Of a stretch of DNA of 64,000 nucleotides, positions 27,647 through 37,399 are shown in pieces; the first letter of the stretch is position 1, and every line of letters begins with the position of its first letter. A program made the translations under genes and the position numbers. This DNA comes from Chloropicon primus (Eukaryota > Chlorophyta > Chloropicophyceae > Chloropicales > Chloropicaceae): positions 415,966-479,965 of the forward strand of contig CP060770.1 in NCBI GenBank assembly GCA_023205875.1, read 5' to 3'. The notes under the pieces were generated by a model. The model made no database searches. It saw only the letters and a program-made list of their open reading frames with translations, and was not told where the DNA came from.

Positions 27647-28700
27647 ATGGCAAACGCCATGGTGAAGGACACGGAGTCGAGCGAGCGGCGGCGAAGGCGG
27701 AGGTCCTCCGACACGAGAAGCTCCAGGCGGACGTCGAAAGATAACACACCACCACGAGGTTCTCTCTTGCTTCAGTCAAAGATGCTGAAAGAAGTGAAAG
27801 ACTTTGACAAAACTTCATTGGTTCCGTGTTCTTCGGCTTCGCCGTCGCCGAGGAGGAGCAGCTTGGGCAGCGGCAAAGGGTCTCCTCTGTCGAATTACGA
27901 CGAGGGCGAGGGCTTGAGAAGGAGGAGCTTCGAGCTGAAGGCGTTGAAGGACGACCAGGTGGCCAAGGTGTTGGACGGGGTCTTCGTCGGGGGCATAGGA
28001 GGCGCCAAGAACAAGGAGGAGCTCGACAAGAACGGGGTCACGCACGTCGTCAACTGCAGTCCTGGTAAGTCAGAGGCAAGCCGGCGTCCAGCAAGGGCCG
28101 GGTGGACAGCAAGGGAGTGCCAAAGCCAGCGGCGTCCGCGGTGTTCTGCTCACCGCCGGCGTCGGTCTCGGTATCTGTCTCGGTATCCGTCTCGGTATCT
28201 GTCTTGGTCTCGGAACCTTTCTTGAGTTCCTTGGCGTGTTGTGCGATGTACTGACTCCTCTGACTCCTCTGTATGCCTGTCTCTGCCCGCGTCTCGATGC
28301 AGTGTGCCATCACGTGTGCCACAAGGAGTACGAGTACTTGCTGGTTTCGGTTTACGACAAGAGCACCGATAACATAGAGGACGAGTTTGTCAAGTCCAAC
28401 GCTTTCATCCGATCGGCGTTGGATCAGGGAGGCGCGGTGTTTGTCCACTGCTACGCGGGGCAGTCCAGGAGCGTGACACTTGTCGTCGCTTGGCTCATAG
28501 AGACCGGCTTCACGCTCGAGGAGGCCCTCGCAAAGGTTAGAAAGGCGAGGCCCAGCGCGAGACCCAACAGCGGCTTCATGGAGCAGCTGGAGAGGTTCGA
28601 GAAGAAGATCGTGGCGCGCAGGAGGTCGCTGGAGGAAACCATGTTTGACATGGAATTGGACCTCGTGGCCCTGGACAACAACCCGCAGGGCGGCGGGTGA
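27647..28700 (+). CDS. Dual-specificity protein phosphatase, two exons
   Basis: Exons are 27647-28064 and 28303-28700 (donor CCTG|GTAAGT, acceptor ATGCAG|TG), 271 residues. The first 100 residues are basic and Ser-rich with an RRRRRRSSDTRSSRR run, probably disordered and phosphorylated. The phosphatase domain begins near ALKDDQVAKVLDGVFVGGIG, typical of DSPs. It has a DNIEDEF general-acid region and the catalytic loop VHCYAGQSRSVTLV near residue 188, with Cys, Arg and the following Ser all present. GFTLEEALAKVRKARPSARP and NSGFMEQLERFE close the fold as in MAPK-phosphatase-like enzymes. The substrate is unknown. The 238-bp intron carries CTCGGTATCTGT repeats. Confidence 0.88.
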
Positions 28701-28876
28701 AGGAACGGTCGATTGCCACAACCCCAAGGCAGGGTGACTTGGTCGTATTTTTTTCTTCGAGCTCTGGGCAGTCGCGGTGGTCGAGGTGGCGGCTCGTGCG
28801 TCTATATCGAAAGTCTATATAAAACAAAGCGCGTGTATATTAATTTCACTTGAAATCCCAACGAGGGACCTCCCCA

Positions 28877-31093
28877 CTACATCTTCCTCAAGGGCTTGAT
28901 GAAGAGCTTGTCGAGTCCGTTGTCGATGACTTGCCTGAACGCTTTGCAGAGGTAAATCCTGGCGTGAAGGGCCGTCTGCTGCTCGTCCGTGATGGTCTCC
29001 TGACTCCTGTGAGGCAGGATCCTCACCCCCCGTGGGCCATAATACGAGCTCAGCTTCCTCGTGAACATGTTCAGGAAGTCGCAAACCTTGTGGACCCCGA
29101 ACTCTGGGTTCTGTGGAGGCTTGGGCAGCGCAGGGCAAGCCGCGAGCTTGAGCAGGGACGGGAAGCCGAGGACGAACTCCATGAGCATCTCCCACTCCAT
29201 ATGGTTGTCAACGACACTCCAGTCGATCTGAGAGAGGTCGGGGAGATCCTTGGAGACGCCCTTCTCCACCAAGCCCTCGAATTTCCTGATCAAGCTGCTG
29301 AGCCTGGTGGAGTTGTACAGAATGAAGGGCGCCGAGGCGTCCTCAAAGTCCGTGATCTTGGCGATGTCGAAGCTAATCTGCGTGGAGCAGGTGCAAGCAA
29401 GGAGGGCGTACTTCATCGCCGCGGTGGAGACCTCGTGCGTCACCTGGTCAAAGAACTCCTGGCTCACCTTGTCACCCCTCTCCTCGTACTTTTGCGCCAT
29501 CTTCTTCCTGATCTCCTCCTTGAGCTGGGCGTACAGGTCGTCCGCCAGGAGGTACCTGCCCCTTCTTCCGCTCATCTTTCCCGTCTTCAGCTTGACCAAG
29601 TCGTACTGCAGGTGGTACTGCCTGCCCAGGAGCTCCGGGTTCATCATGTACATGGCAAGGGACACCTTTTGCTGGGCGAGATCCTGCTCGCTGCAGATCA
29701 CGTTAAGAATCAAGTCGGACTGGTGAGCCTTCTTGAAGCTGTACACGATGTCCCTGAAGGTGTAGAGCGTGGACCCGTCCGGCCTCAGAACGTAGAGGTT
29801 CGGGTAAGGCTTCATGTAGCCCTTCTTGCCCTGGGGGAGCTTCTGGTCCACGATGAACTGCTGCATGTTGAGGTAGGCCCCCTCCGGGACGCCCTTGTCG
29901 TTGCTCTGGGTCTGGGGCACAAAGTAGGACGTGTTCTTCATGATGTCAAGGAAAGCCGTGTTGCTCCCCTCCCAACCGAGCTCAGACTCGAAGTCGAAGG
30001 CGTCGTGGCGGACGTTGTACGTCTCCAAAGTCTCCTGGACGCCAGAGAGACAGTCGATCACCATCTTCCGGAAGATCCTGATGGCCTCTGGATCCTGCCT
30101 CTCGTACGCCAAGTTCAGCATGGCCCCGCCCTTCTTGATGTCCTTCTCGTCCCTCATCTCTTGGACCACCGTCTTGAACAGCACCTCGTAGCCCTCCCTG
30201 TCCCTCAACTCTCTGAAGATCCCAATGTACTCCTCGATTCCCTTCTTCTTGTCGGCTCCCGAGGCCTTGGCGACGAGCCCGTCCCTGAAGGCGTCGGCCC
30301 CCTCCGTTCCAGCGTCGCAGGCGTCCGCAAGCTTGCCGATGTCCACCTCAACCTTCTGCAGCTCCACCAGAGTGTTCATAATGGCGTACATGGACCCGAT
30401 CCAGTGGTCTATCTTCATGGTGGGCTTGATCAGGTTGTACACCCTGTTGTAGCCGAACGCGGTGAGCCCAATCTGAGCCCCCAAGTCGTTGACGTAAAAA
30501 TGCTGCTTCACATCCGCTCCAGCAGACTCAATCAACCTCGCAGTGTGGGCACCAATCATGACGTTCCTCAAGTTTCCAATATGCAAAGGAGCGTTGGGGT
30601 TGCTGCTGGTGTGTTCCACAAGAACACGCTTCCCCTTCCACGCTTCAGTGAACCCATACCTTGCTCCCATCTCCAACACCTGCTCCACAACCCGCTTGTA
30701 CATCATCGGCCTGCTCAGGAAGATGTTCAAGTATGGACCAGCGCACGCGACCTTTTGCACGAGCTTGCCCTTCCTCTCGTCAGCACTCAAGGAATTCAAG
30801 TGAGTCATGATGAACTCGGAGATGACTTTGGCACCGTGGACCGGGTTGGTCTTCACCCTGGCGCACACGGGAGCCAGTTGGACAGCGATGTCGCCCTGGT
30901 CGAGCCTCCTGGACCTCTCCATCTTCATGCCCACGTCGCACACCACGCCACATAACTTGCCGAGCAACACTTCCTCCTCATTCTCATTCTCATTCTCATT
31001 CCCATTCGTGTTCGCTTTGGTCTCGAAGAAAGTTCTCAACTCCTCCTGGACTTCCGCCACAACGCTGCCCATCATGTCGCCCTTGTCTCCCAT
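28877..31093 (-). CDS. RARS: Arginyl-tRNA synthetase
   Basis: Class I aminoacyl-tRNA synthetase, 738 residues, starting MGDKGDMMGS at the ATG at 31093. It charges tRNA-Arg. The HIGH-type signature is HIGN at 171-174 inside EHTSSNPNAPLHIGNLRN, and the KMSKS-type loop is GKMSGRRG near residue 505. An N-terminal ADD1-like domain (GDIAVQLAP...CAGPYLNIFL) and a C-terminal DALR anticodon-binding domain (LYNSTRLSSLIRKFE...ALHARIYLCKAFRQVIDNGL) complete the enzyme. A low-complexity NGNENENENEEE insert lies at residues 30-41. No clear organelle presequence is visible, so this is taken as the cytosolic enzyme. It is divergent from the gene at 31662. Confidence 0.94.
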   Translation of the reverse strand: MGDKGDMMGSVVAEVQEELRTFFETKANTNGNENENENEEEVLLGKLCGVVCDVGMKMERSRRLDQGDIAVQLAPVCARVKTNPVHGAKVISEFIMTHLNSLSADERKGKLVQKVACAGPYLNIFLSRPMMYKRVVEQVLEMGARYGFTEAWKGKRVLVEHTSSNPNAPLHIGNLRNVMIGAHTARLIESAGADVKQHFYVNDLGAQIGLTAFGYNRVYNLIKPTMKIDHWIGSMYAIMNTLVELQKVEVDIGKLADACDAGTEGADAFRDGLVAKASGADKKKGIEEYIGIFRELRDREGYEVLFKTVVQEMRDEKDIKKGGAMLNLAYERQDPEAIRIFRKMVIDCLSGVQETLETYNVRHDAFDFESELGWEGSNTAFLDIMKNTSYFVPQTQSNDKGVPEGAYLNMQQFIVDQKLPQGKKGYMKPYPNLYVLRPDGSTLYTFRDIVYSFKKAHQSDLILNVICSEQDLAQQKVSLAMYMMNPELLGRQYHLQYDLVKLKTGKMSGRRGRYLLADDLYAQLKEEIRKKMAQKYEERGDKVSQEFFDQVTHEVSTAAMKYALLACTCSTQISFDIAKITDFEDASAPFILYNSTRLSSLIRKFEGLVEKGVSKDLPDLSQIDWSVVDNHMEWEMLMEFVLGFPSLLKLAACPALPKPPQNPEFGVHKVCDFLNMFTRKLSSYYGPRGVRILPHRSQETITDEQQTALHARIYLCKAFRQVIDNGLDKLFIKPLRKM

Positions 31094-31661
31094 CCTCACT
31101 CACTCCTCTCGCCTCTCTCTCTCTCTCTCTCTCGCCTCTCTTGATCGATCGATCGATCGCCGCTGCCGCTCTCTGCCGCCACTCCGCTGCTTCTCTGAGG
31201 AGGATCGATCGTAACTGCAGAGCGGAGCGGAGGAGCGAGCGAGCGATCGCGATCGGGAAGTGGGAGGGAGGGACGGGGAGCGGCAAGGTGCGTCCCGCTG
31301 TGTGCTGCTTCCTTGCCTCGTGCTTGCGTCGCCATCCTCGCGATCGCGATCGCGATCGATCGTGAGACGAGTGGAGCATGGAGTGGAGCACTGGAGTGAT
31401 CGCGATCGGGATGGTGGGTAGAGGTAAGGGGAGGTGGGATCCCTCCATGCTGCTCCCCTTCGTGATCCTCCCCTCCTCTTCCCTGGTGTCTCACGATCGA
31501 TCGCGATCGATCGGGCTCGTCGTGGATCGCTCGGCCTCGGAGGGGAAGGCGATCAGAAGCAGAGGGGACCGCGGCGCACAAGGGCGGAGCAGGGGAGTGA
31601 TCGATCGGAGCGATCGCGCACAAGGCACCGAGGAGTAGAGAGAAGGAGCACTCTGTCGCGA
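31094..31661. promoter_or_regulatory. GATC/CGATCG-rich bidirectional promoter
   Basis: Between the divergent ArgRS gene and the gene at 31662, I count about 25 GATC sites in roughly 480 bp (31141-31620), where about two would be expected by chance. Many form CGATCG, GCGATCGC or GATCGATC palindromes. The densest blocks are 31143-31158, 31338-31361 and 31494-31512. Each GATC carries an ApT, and CpG is abundant. Confidence 0.6.
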
Positions 31662-33055
31662 ATGATGGAAACCGGAGGAGGTTTGGCGTTCTCTGACGTC
31701 CTGGGAGATCTCGGGAACGACGACGAAGGTAAGCGAAAGTGAAGGCGTTAGCGTTAGGCGTTACCGGAGGATGGAGGATGCATGCCGTGGACGCTGACCC
31801 GAGTTCGTCGATCGCAGGGGAAGGGAAGGAGGAGGCCAAGCTTAGCCGCGGAGGGACGGAAGAATCGGACCCACACGAGGGGACTTCCAAGGGGATGGAG
31901 GACAAGGCCTTGGGTGTCGGTGGCGGGGAGGCGGGGACGCCAACGCAGCCCTCGGTCCTGCGGGCAAAGCACTACGTGAGAGGATCTGGCCCGAGCACCA
32001 AGCTGGCGAGCCCCCTGGACTGGATGCTCGACTTTGACTTGGACGAGGACGAGATCCTCAAGTCGCAGTCCACGAAGCAGTGCATCGAGGACAACGACGC
32101 GGCGGGCGATCTCCGAAGGCTCGCGAGGGTGAAGGAGAGTGAGAAGGGGAAGAAGACTCGCGTGTTTCAATCCCCCGTGGCGAGACCCGCAAGCACTTCA
32201 AGCGTGCCTGCTGCCAAATCAGCGCAGGAGGAAACGTGTGAGCTCGTGCAGTCGGCGGCGGCCCGCCCTGGCGCATCGAAGAGGAAGCACGAGCGCCTCG
32301 AGGGCACATCGTCGGGGGCAGCAGAGGACGCGAGGCCTGTGGCGGTGGGGGAGGAGGACAACCAAGAACGCAAGGCAGAGGCAGGCAAGGAAGGAGGTCC
32401 TGAGGCAGATCCCGATGCGACGGAAGAAGCACACTGCTCAAAGAAGCAGATGACGGAGAGGAGGAGATCCCCGTCTCCAGGCGCAACCGAGGAGAAAGGG
32501 GATGGCGAAGAGGGTGCTCATGTTGTCGACCAAGACCATCGAGAGCGGGTGATCGAGGAGGACGTCGAAGCCGAGGAGATCAAGACTGACGGGGTTGCAA
32601 AGGGACCTGGCACCATCGTGGCCGTGCTCCCTGCGCCCGTCGAAGAGAAAATCAGCCCCACCAAGCAGCAGCACGCGGCGGTGGGGCAGGAGAAATCCAA
32701 CCCATCAAATCTTCTCCAGAGTTCCAAGAAACGGGTTGAGGACATCGAAAGGCTGAATGCTCACATTGACGCCAAGAGCAAGCACATGGCCAAGCTAATG
32801 GAGCACGCCGAGAAGGTGAAGGAGAGCGCCACCAGCCTGAAATCGAACAGCTCGAAGTCTCACGTCACGCTCATCACGAGCGGAAGCAAAATGTTCAAGG
32901 CGTTCTCCCCACTGCAGGCCTGTTTCACGTCCTTCTGCACCCACGCTTGCCTGCTCATCCAGCAGAGGCTGAACAGGCTGCTGGATCAGGCAGAGACCTC
33001 TCTCCAAGATTTCAAGACTCTGAGCTGTCTCAACAACCCTCAGACGACGCCGTGA
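31662..33055 (+). CDS. Unrecognised acidic, low-complexity protein, two exons
   Basis: Exons are 31662-31728 and 31818-33055 (donor CGAAG|GTAAGC, acceptor TCGCAG|GGG), 434 residues, starting MMETGGGLAFSDVLGD. I recognise no domain. A conserved-looking acidic block reads LDWMLDFDLDEDEILKSQ near residues 85-105. The middle is Glu/Lys/Ala-rich and probably disordered. The last 120 residues are predicted helical (SSKKRVEDIERLNAHIDAKS, then HMAKLMEHAEKVKE and QRLNRLLDQAETSLQDF) and could be coiled coil. The 89-bp intron is the shortest in the window. The gene shares the GATC-rich promoter with ArgRS and converges with the carboxypeptidase gene. Confidence 0.68.
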
Positions 33056-33174
33056 GCAGCAGCGCACACAAAGGCAAAGCGACGATCGTAGTATTACAAC
33101 ACCAACATCCAACAACGCTTACATCTTCATCCTAATTATTGCTAGCAGCCATCTCCAACTCCAGAAACAAAGCG

Positions 33175-34716
33175 TCAGAACCGCTCCAGACTCTTGTAAT
33201 AATGCGAAAGAGCCCTCCCCAGCTGCTCTCCCATCCCAATGTACCCCTTCTCCGTGTTCACCTTCCCGGCCTGCGACTGAGCGTGCTCCTGGCTCACCTT
33301 GTGCTGCTTCTGCCCGAACGCAGACTCGGAGTGCGAGAACCCACCAATGTCGTGGAAGAAGCTGGCCTCGAAGGTGTAACACAGGGTTTCGGGAAGAATT
33401 TTCTCCAAGGCCCGCCTTGCGCTCCCAACCTTGTGAGAGTCTATGTCCCACCGGCAAGTTGCCATCGAGAATTCCAGCATGTACATGTCCAGGAATTCCA
33501 GGAAGATCAAGACCTTCCGAAGGCGGTTCATGGTCGCCCAGTCCCGCTCCTTCTCCTTCAAGTCCTCCTCGCTGCCCATGCTCGATATCTCCATGCTCTT
33601 GGGAGGATTGCAAAACATGAAGGACCTCTTGCTCGTCGAGTGCGCGTGAACGTCAATGAACATGTCAAGCTTTCTGCCCTTCTCCTTGTTGATGCTCTTC
33701 AGCAGCTCCTTCGTCCAGTAGAGGCTGGGCTCGATCTCCTTGCTCGGAGCGTCCCATCGCCGGTTCAAGTCGACTCCGGTGGCGTCCGTCCTGTAGTTCC
33801 CCAAGAAGACCCCATCGGGGTTCAGCATTGGCACGACGACGATGTCCGCAGCCTTGCGCAGGTAGCAGGCCTCCTCCTGCTGGGACGTCACGAAGTCCAG
33901 AAAGCCTTGGATGACAAAGCTCGCGGGCGTCTCTCCCGGGTGAACCCTCCCCGTAATCGCGATCACCGGCCGCACAGGGGAATGAGCGTGGAGGTACGCG
34001 GCCCCATTCCCATTCTCCTTGCCCGAGCTCCCCCTCCTCCCTCCCCTTTGCTTCCCATTCTGCAAGAATGAGGTCGGCGTGAGTCCCTCCTTGCCGCTGA
34101 TCTCGATCATGTCCACGCGCCTCATCTGGTTGGTGCGGCACAGCAAGCTCCGCTCCAGTCGGTAATCCAGGTTCCCTCCCCCACTGCAGCAGCAGGTCCT
34201 CTCCAAGGTGTCCAGATACTTTTGAAGCTTGGTGTACGGGTACGGGAAAGAGTAAGCGAAGTCATACACCTCGTTCTCATCCCCGTCGAAGGTGAAGACG
34301 AAGCTGAGGAGGTACTGCCCGCCATGCCTTGAGGACTTGTAATAAAAACAGTTCCTCGGTGGCAACCGCGCCCAACCCAAGTGAGGCCTGCTCCTGGACC
34401 TCACAAGCGGCGTCATCCTGTCCCTGTAAAGGCTCCTTTGCTTGCTGAAGTTGACCACGCTGAAGACGACTCTCTGGTTGGGTCGGCAACCAAAGCAAGA
34501 AAAGTAGAACCAGTTCCTGTACTGGTCGGCCAAAGTGTCCGGCCTCAGGGAGATCTCATACTCGATGCCATCGTTCAGCGGCTTCACCTTGTGGAGGTTC
34601 CCTGACTCGTAGTCGCTGAAGAACAACAAGTTGGGTTCCTGCTTCGGCTCCCTCTCCTTCGTCTTCCCCTTCCGCCTGGTCGCGGCACTGTCGTCCTGCG
34701 TCACAAAACGGGTCAT
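33175..34716 (-). CDS. Cytosolic carboxypeptidase (M14, AGBL/CCP family)
   Basis: A 513-residue zinc carboxypeptidase. In known members it removes glutamates from tubulin and other proteins. An N-terminal beta domain typical of CCPs (YEISLRPDTLADQYRNWFYF, then QRVVFSVVNFSKQRSLYRD) precedes the catalytic domain. Zinc ligands lie in GRVHPGETPAS (His and Glu near residue 257) and DVHAHST. The substrate-binding region is NPDGVFLGNYRTDATGVDLN, and the catalytic Glu is in YTFEASFF near residue 448. The length and lack of extra domains resemble the smaller CCP types. With CFAP206 nearby, a role on axonemal tubulin is plausible but inferred. A minus-strand TGTAA lies at 33094-33098. Confidence 0.9.
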   Translation of the reverse strand: MTRFVTQDDSAATRRKGKTKEREPKQEPNLLFFSDYESGNLHKVKPLNDGIEYEISLRPDTLADQYRNWFYFSCFGCRPNQRVVFSVVNFSKQRSLYRDRMTPLVRSRSRPHLGWARLPPRNCFYYKSSRHGGQYLLSFVFTFDGDENEVYDFAYSFPYPYTKLQKYLDTLERTCCCSGGGNLDYRLERSLLCRTNQMRRVDMIEISGKEGLTPTSFLQNGKQRGGRRGSSGKENGNGAAYLHAHSPVRPVIAITGRVHPGETPASFVIQGFLDFVTSQQEEACYLRKAADIVVVPMLNPDGVFLGNYRTDATGVDLNRRWDAPSKEIEPSLYWTKELLKSINKEKGRKLDMFIDVHAHSTSKRSFMFCNPPKSMEISSMGSEEDLKEKERDWATMNRLRKVLIFLEFLDMYMLEFSMATCRWDIDSHKVGSARRALEKILPETLCYTFEASFFHDIGGFSHSESAFGQKQHKVSQEHAQSQAGKVNTEKGYIGMGEQLGRALSHYYKSLERF

Positions 34717-36217
34717 GCTCGACCCAGGTGCGTGCTTACGATGATTCCCGCAACTGCCTCGTCACGACATACCACAACACTTGAGCATGCTTCGCCTCCA
34801 CTCAGACGCACGTGACTTCTCACCACCTGCAAAGGTGGGGCTAGAAGTGGAGTCCTTGGGGGCAGAGAGGCTTCCGTTGACGAAAGGAGACGGATTTGCG
34901 ACCCCTTCCCCACCTGCTTCGCTCCCCCCGTCCTTCCTGTCGACCCTCCGCGCCCTTCCTTATCCTTCCAGACAGACAGGCTCTGAGCTCCTGGGTTCCT
35001 TGGTTTGAACCTTTGGGGCTCCGCAAGACACAAACTTTAGCGACAAAGTGGTCGACTGGCAAGTGTCCATCGAGAGACCGTGAGACGATGCTCCGCTTGA
35101 TGGTGTCCCTCCACCCTTCCCTCCCCGGTCTTCCCCCCGTCACCCTCACCCACGCCTCGGCCTCGGCTCCTCCTGGCCCCTCCAGTTCTCGTCTCGAGGA
35201 AACTCCTCCATTCAAATCCATCGAGTCTCCTCATTACTCCCGAACCTAGTCCTAACTTTGGCCTGACCTGGGTGGAAGGAGGAGGACAAACCAAACGCAC
35301 AGTCGAGTGATGGTGACGCGAAGAGAGCACTCGGCTCGTTGTAGGCGTGTACCCCAATCGGCAATCGGTTCTCAATCCAAGGTCTCGACCCTATTCGTTT
35401 GGTGGGCGCCACTCGACTGACCTTGGACTCTTCTTCTGGCTGCTCCGGTCCCTGCAAAAACTATTTGGGTTTGTCATCGTACTCTGGAGGACGACGGATG
35501 AACACGCCGAGGGGAAGGAGAAGAAGGAGATCGATGAATCGATGGATCGATATCGATGGAAGGACAAGAGGAGAAGATCGCCCTCTCCCTGCCTCGGTGT
35601 CCTCCCTCCCTCCCTCCCCTCGGCGCCCTTTCCCTCCCTCACCTTCGTACTCTGGAGCCAAGGAGAAGGAGAAGGAGATCGATGGATCGATGGATCGATG
35701 GAAGGACAAGAGGAGAAAGGTCTGGAAGAGGAAACGGAGAAGATCACCCTCTCCCTGCCTCGGTGTCCTCCCTCCCTCCCTCCCCTCGGCGTCCTTTCCT
35801 TCCAACCCCTCCACGCCACACGCCCCCCCCAAGGTCTAATCTTGGGTGTAATGACTCTTGACTTTTTTTGACTTTTGTTCTCAGGGGAACGAAGGGGAAG
35901 GCGATGGCGTAGGATTCCTGAGCGAGGACGAGGACGAGGATCAAGACGTGGCCCAGGAAGGAGGAGGGAACGAGGTAGAGGACGCCTCTGAACACCACAC
36001 ATACACGACCAACACGAAGGCTACGCTTGTGTTCTTTGAGGATAAAAAGTTCTCTTGCATCTTTTCTTCTTTCTTCTTTCTTTTTCTCCACAGAGGAAGC
36101 TGCTGCAGTCTGGAAGCATTTTTCAGGCTTTGCAGTTTTGCAGTGCGAAAGTTTGGAAGAAAGGGTGAGGAGAAGCGTTTGACGGTTGGTTCTGGTCTCA
36201 AGAGGTTGTCCACAATC
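34717..36217. other. 1.5-kb intergenic region with a tandem duplication
   Basis: The gap lies between the divergent carboxypeptidase gene and the gene at 36218. It may contain upstream exons of the right-hand gene: intron-like acceptors occur at 35883 (TTGTTCTCAG) and 36092 (TTTTCTCCACAG). No convincing donor or ATG accompanies them. A two-copy ~168-bp duplication is listed separately. Confidence 0.45.
35476..35812. repeat. Two-copy tandem duplication, about 168 bp
   Basis: TCGTACTCTGGAG at about 35477 and 35645 begins two copies. Each contains a GATCGATG run, GGAAGGACAAGAGGAGAA, and CTCTCCCTGCCTCGGTGTCC followed by a CCTCCC tract. The second copy has a short insertion (GGTCTGGAAGAGGAAACGG) before the CT-rich part. 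Confidence 0.75.
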
Positions 36218-37207
36218 ATGCCAACGCCGTCGAACGCTCGTACGAAGCGACGGGCGTCCTTGCTGAGAAGCATTGCCAGCATGAACGTGTCGGGCAACAA
36301 CAACCACCGGAGTATGCTGGAGAACTTGGATACGAAGGGGAACTACGAGGAGGTCCCTGCGCCTGCGGAGGTGAGGGACGTGCAGCAGTACATCGACAGA
36401 GTGTTGAAGATCATCACGACGACGTTCGAGTACTCCATTCTTCACTGGTCCAAAGCTCTGGAGAACGACAAAGTGAAGGATTTCCTGAGGAAAACAGCGG
36501 CAGTGAAGCACATTTTGAAGGTGTACGCCAAGAAGGACGACACAATAGCGTTGCTGGAGGTCGGAAAGCTCATCATCCTGTTCAGCTCCAACGCTACTGA
36601 CACGAGACTCCACCAGAGCAAGCCCCAGATTTTGACAAAGTACCTGCGGACAGTAATCTCTGAGCTCAAGAGCGAGAGCGAGTATAACCCCGGGGTCCAC
36701 GACAGGGGTTCCGCTTTCGCGATGAAGCTCCTTCGATTCATTTTGCAGAGGTTGACGGCACACGTCCTTCGCGCAACTTTGCTTCCGAAGCAAGCGGAGA
36801 GCAGCATGATACTCATCGTGTTGGAGATTTGGGAACTGATGAAGATGGGGCTGATCTTCCCGGACTATGAGTCAAACATCGAGATCCTTTCCATGTTTGC
36901 TGGCATGCTGGAAAAGTGGAGAGACGTTCCGCTGAAGAGGACGCTCTCGAAGGAAGACTCTTCTTGCATGCACAAGTCCCTGCAAGCGATGCACATGCTG
37001 ATCAAGAGAATGTACGAACAGAACCCCAAAATTTTGGAAAGTGGTCTGTATCCCCAGGTTCATCTCGATCTCCAGAACTTGGAGAAGAAGGTGCACATCA
37101 TGTGCGGTCACTGGACGAAGCTTAGCATCGTGCCATCCACGCACGGAAAGCTTCCACCACCGAGCGTTGCTGCGACAAACAGGAACGAAGAGCAGATGGC
37201 AAACTGA
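36218..37207 (+). CDS. Unrecognised alpha-helical protein
   Basis: A 329-residue protein starting at the first ATG in the frame, MPTPSNARTKRRASLLRSIA. The open frame extends about 360 bp further upstream, with an acidic block (GFLSEDEDEDQDVAQE) but no ATG, so extra 5' exons are possible. After a basic N-terminus the protein looks fully helical: ILHWSKALENDKVKDFLRKT, KPQILTKYLRTVISELKSES, LLRFILQRLTAHVLRATLLP and LQAMHMLIKRMYEQNPKILE. The pattern suggests an armadillo- or HEAT-like fold, but I cannot name a family. It converges with the giant gene to the right. Confidence 0.62.
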   Translation: MPTPSNARTKRRASLLRSIASMNVSGNNNHRSMLENLDTKGNYEEVPAPAEVRDVQQYIDRVLKIITTTFEYSILHWSKALENDKVKDFLRKTAAVKHILKVYAKKDDTIALLEVGKLIILFSSNATDTRLHQSKPQILTKYLRTVISELKSESEYNPGVHDRGSAFAMKLLRFILQRLTAHVLRATLLPKQAESSMILIVLEIWELMKMGLIFPDYESNIEILSMFAGMLEKWRDVPLKRTLSKEDSSCMHKSLQAMHMLIKRMYEQNPKILESGLYPQVHLDLQNLEKKVHIMCGHWTKLSIVPSTHGKLPPPSVAATNRNEEQMAN

Positions 37208-37399
37208 GACAAGTCTTCCCACATCCGACACATCATTGTATTCTGACACACACAACACGCACACAGCACACCTCGCTAAAGAAGCAAACAAATATATAAA
37301 AAAAGAACGAATCTTCCTAGTAATACAAAGCTTTGTTTACAATCATAAATAAGGATATATACGAAGATGATTCCATATACTCCCACCGCTCGTGCTGTT

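Noticed and set aside
28800-28850. TATATAAAA-like sequence between the phosphatase and ArgRS genes
   Set aside because: It lies between two converging 3' ends where no gene starts, so it is more likely part of 3' untranslated sequence.
35858-36217. Upstream open frame before the gene at 36218
   Set aside because: The acidic stretch is open but has no ATG, and it contains two intron-like acceptors. It may be exon or intron, so I left it out of the coding call.
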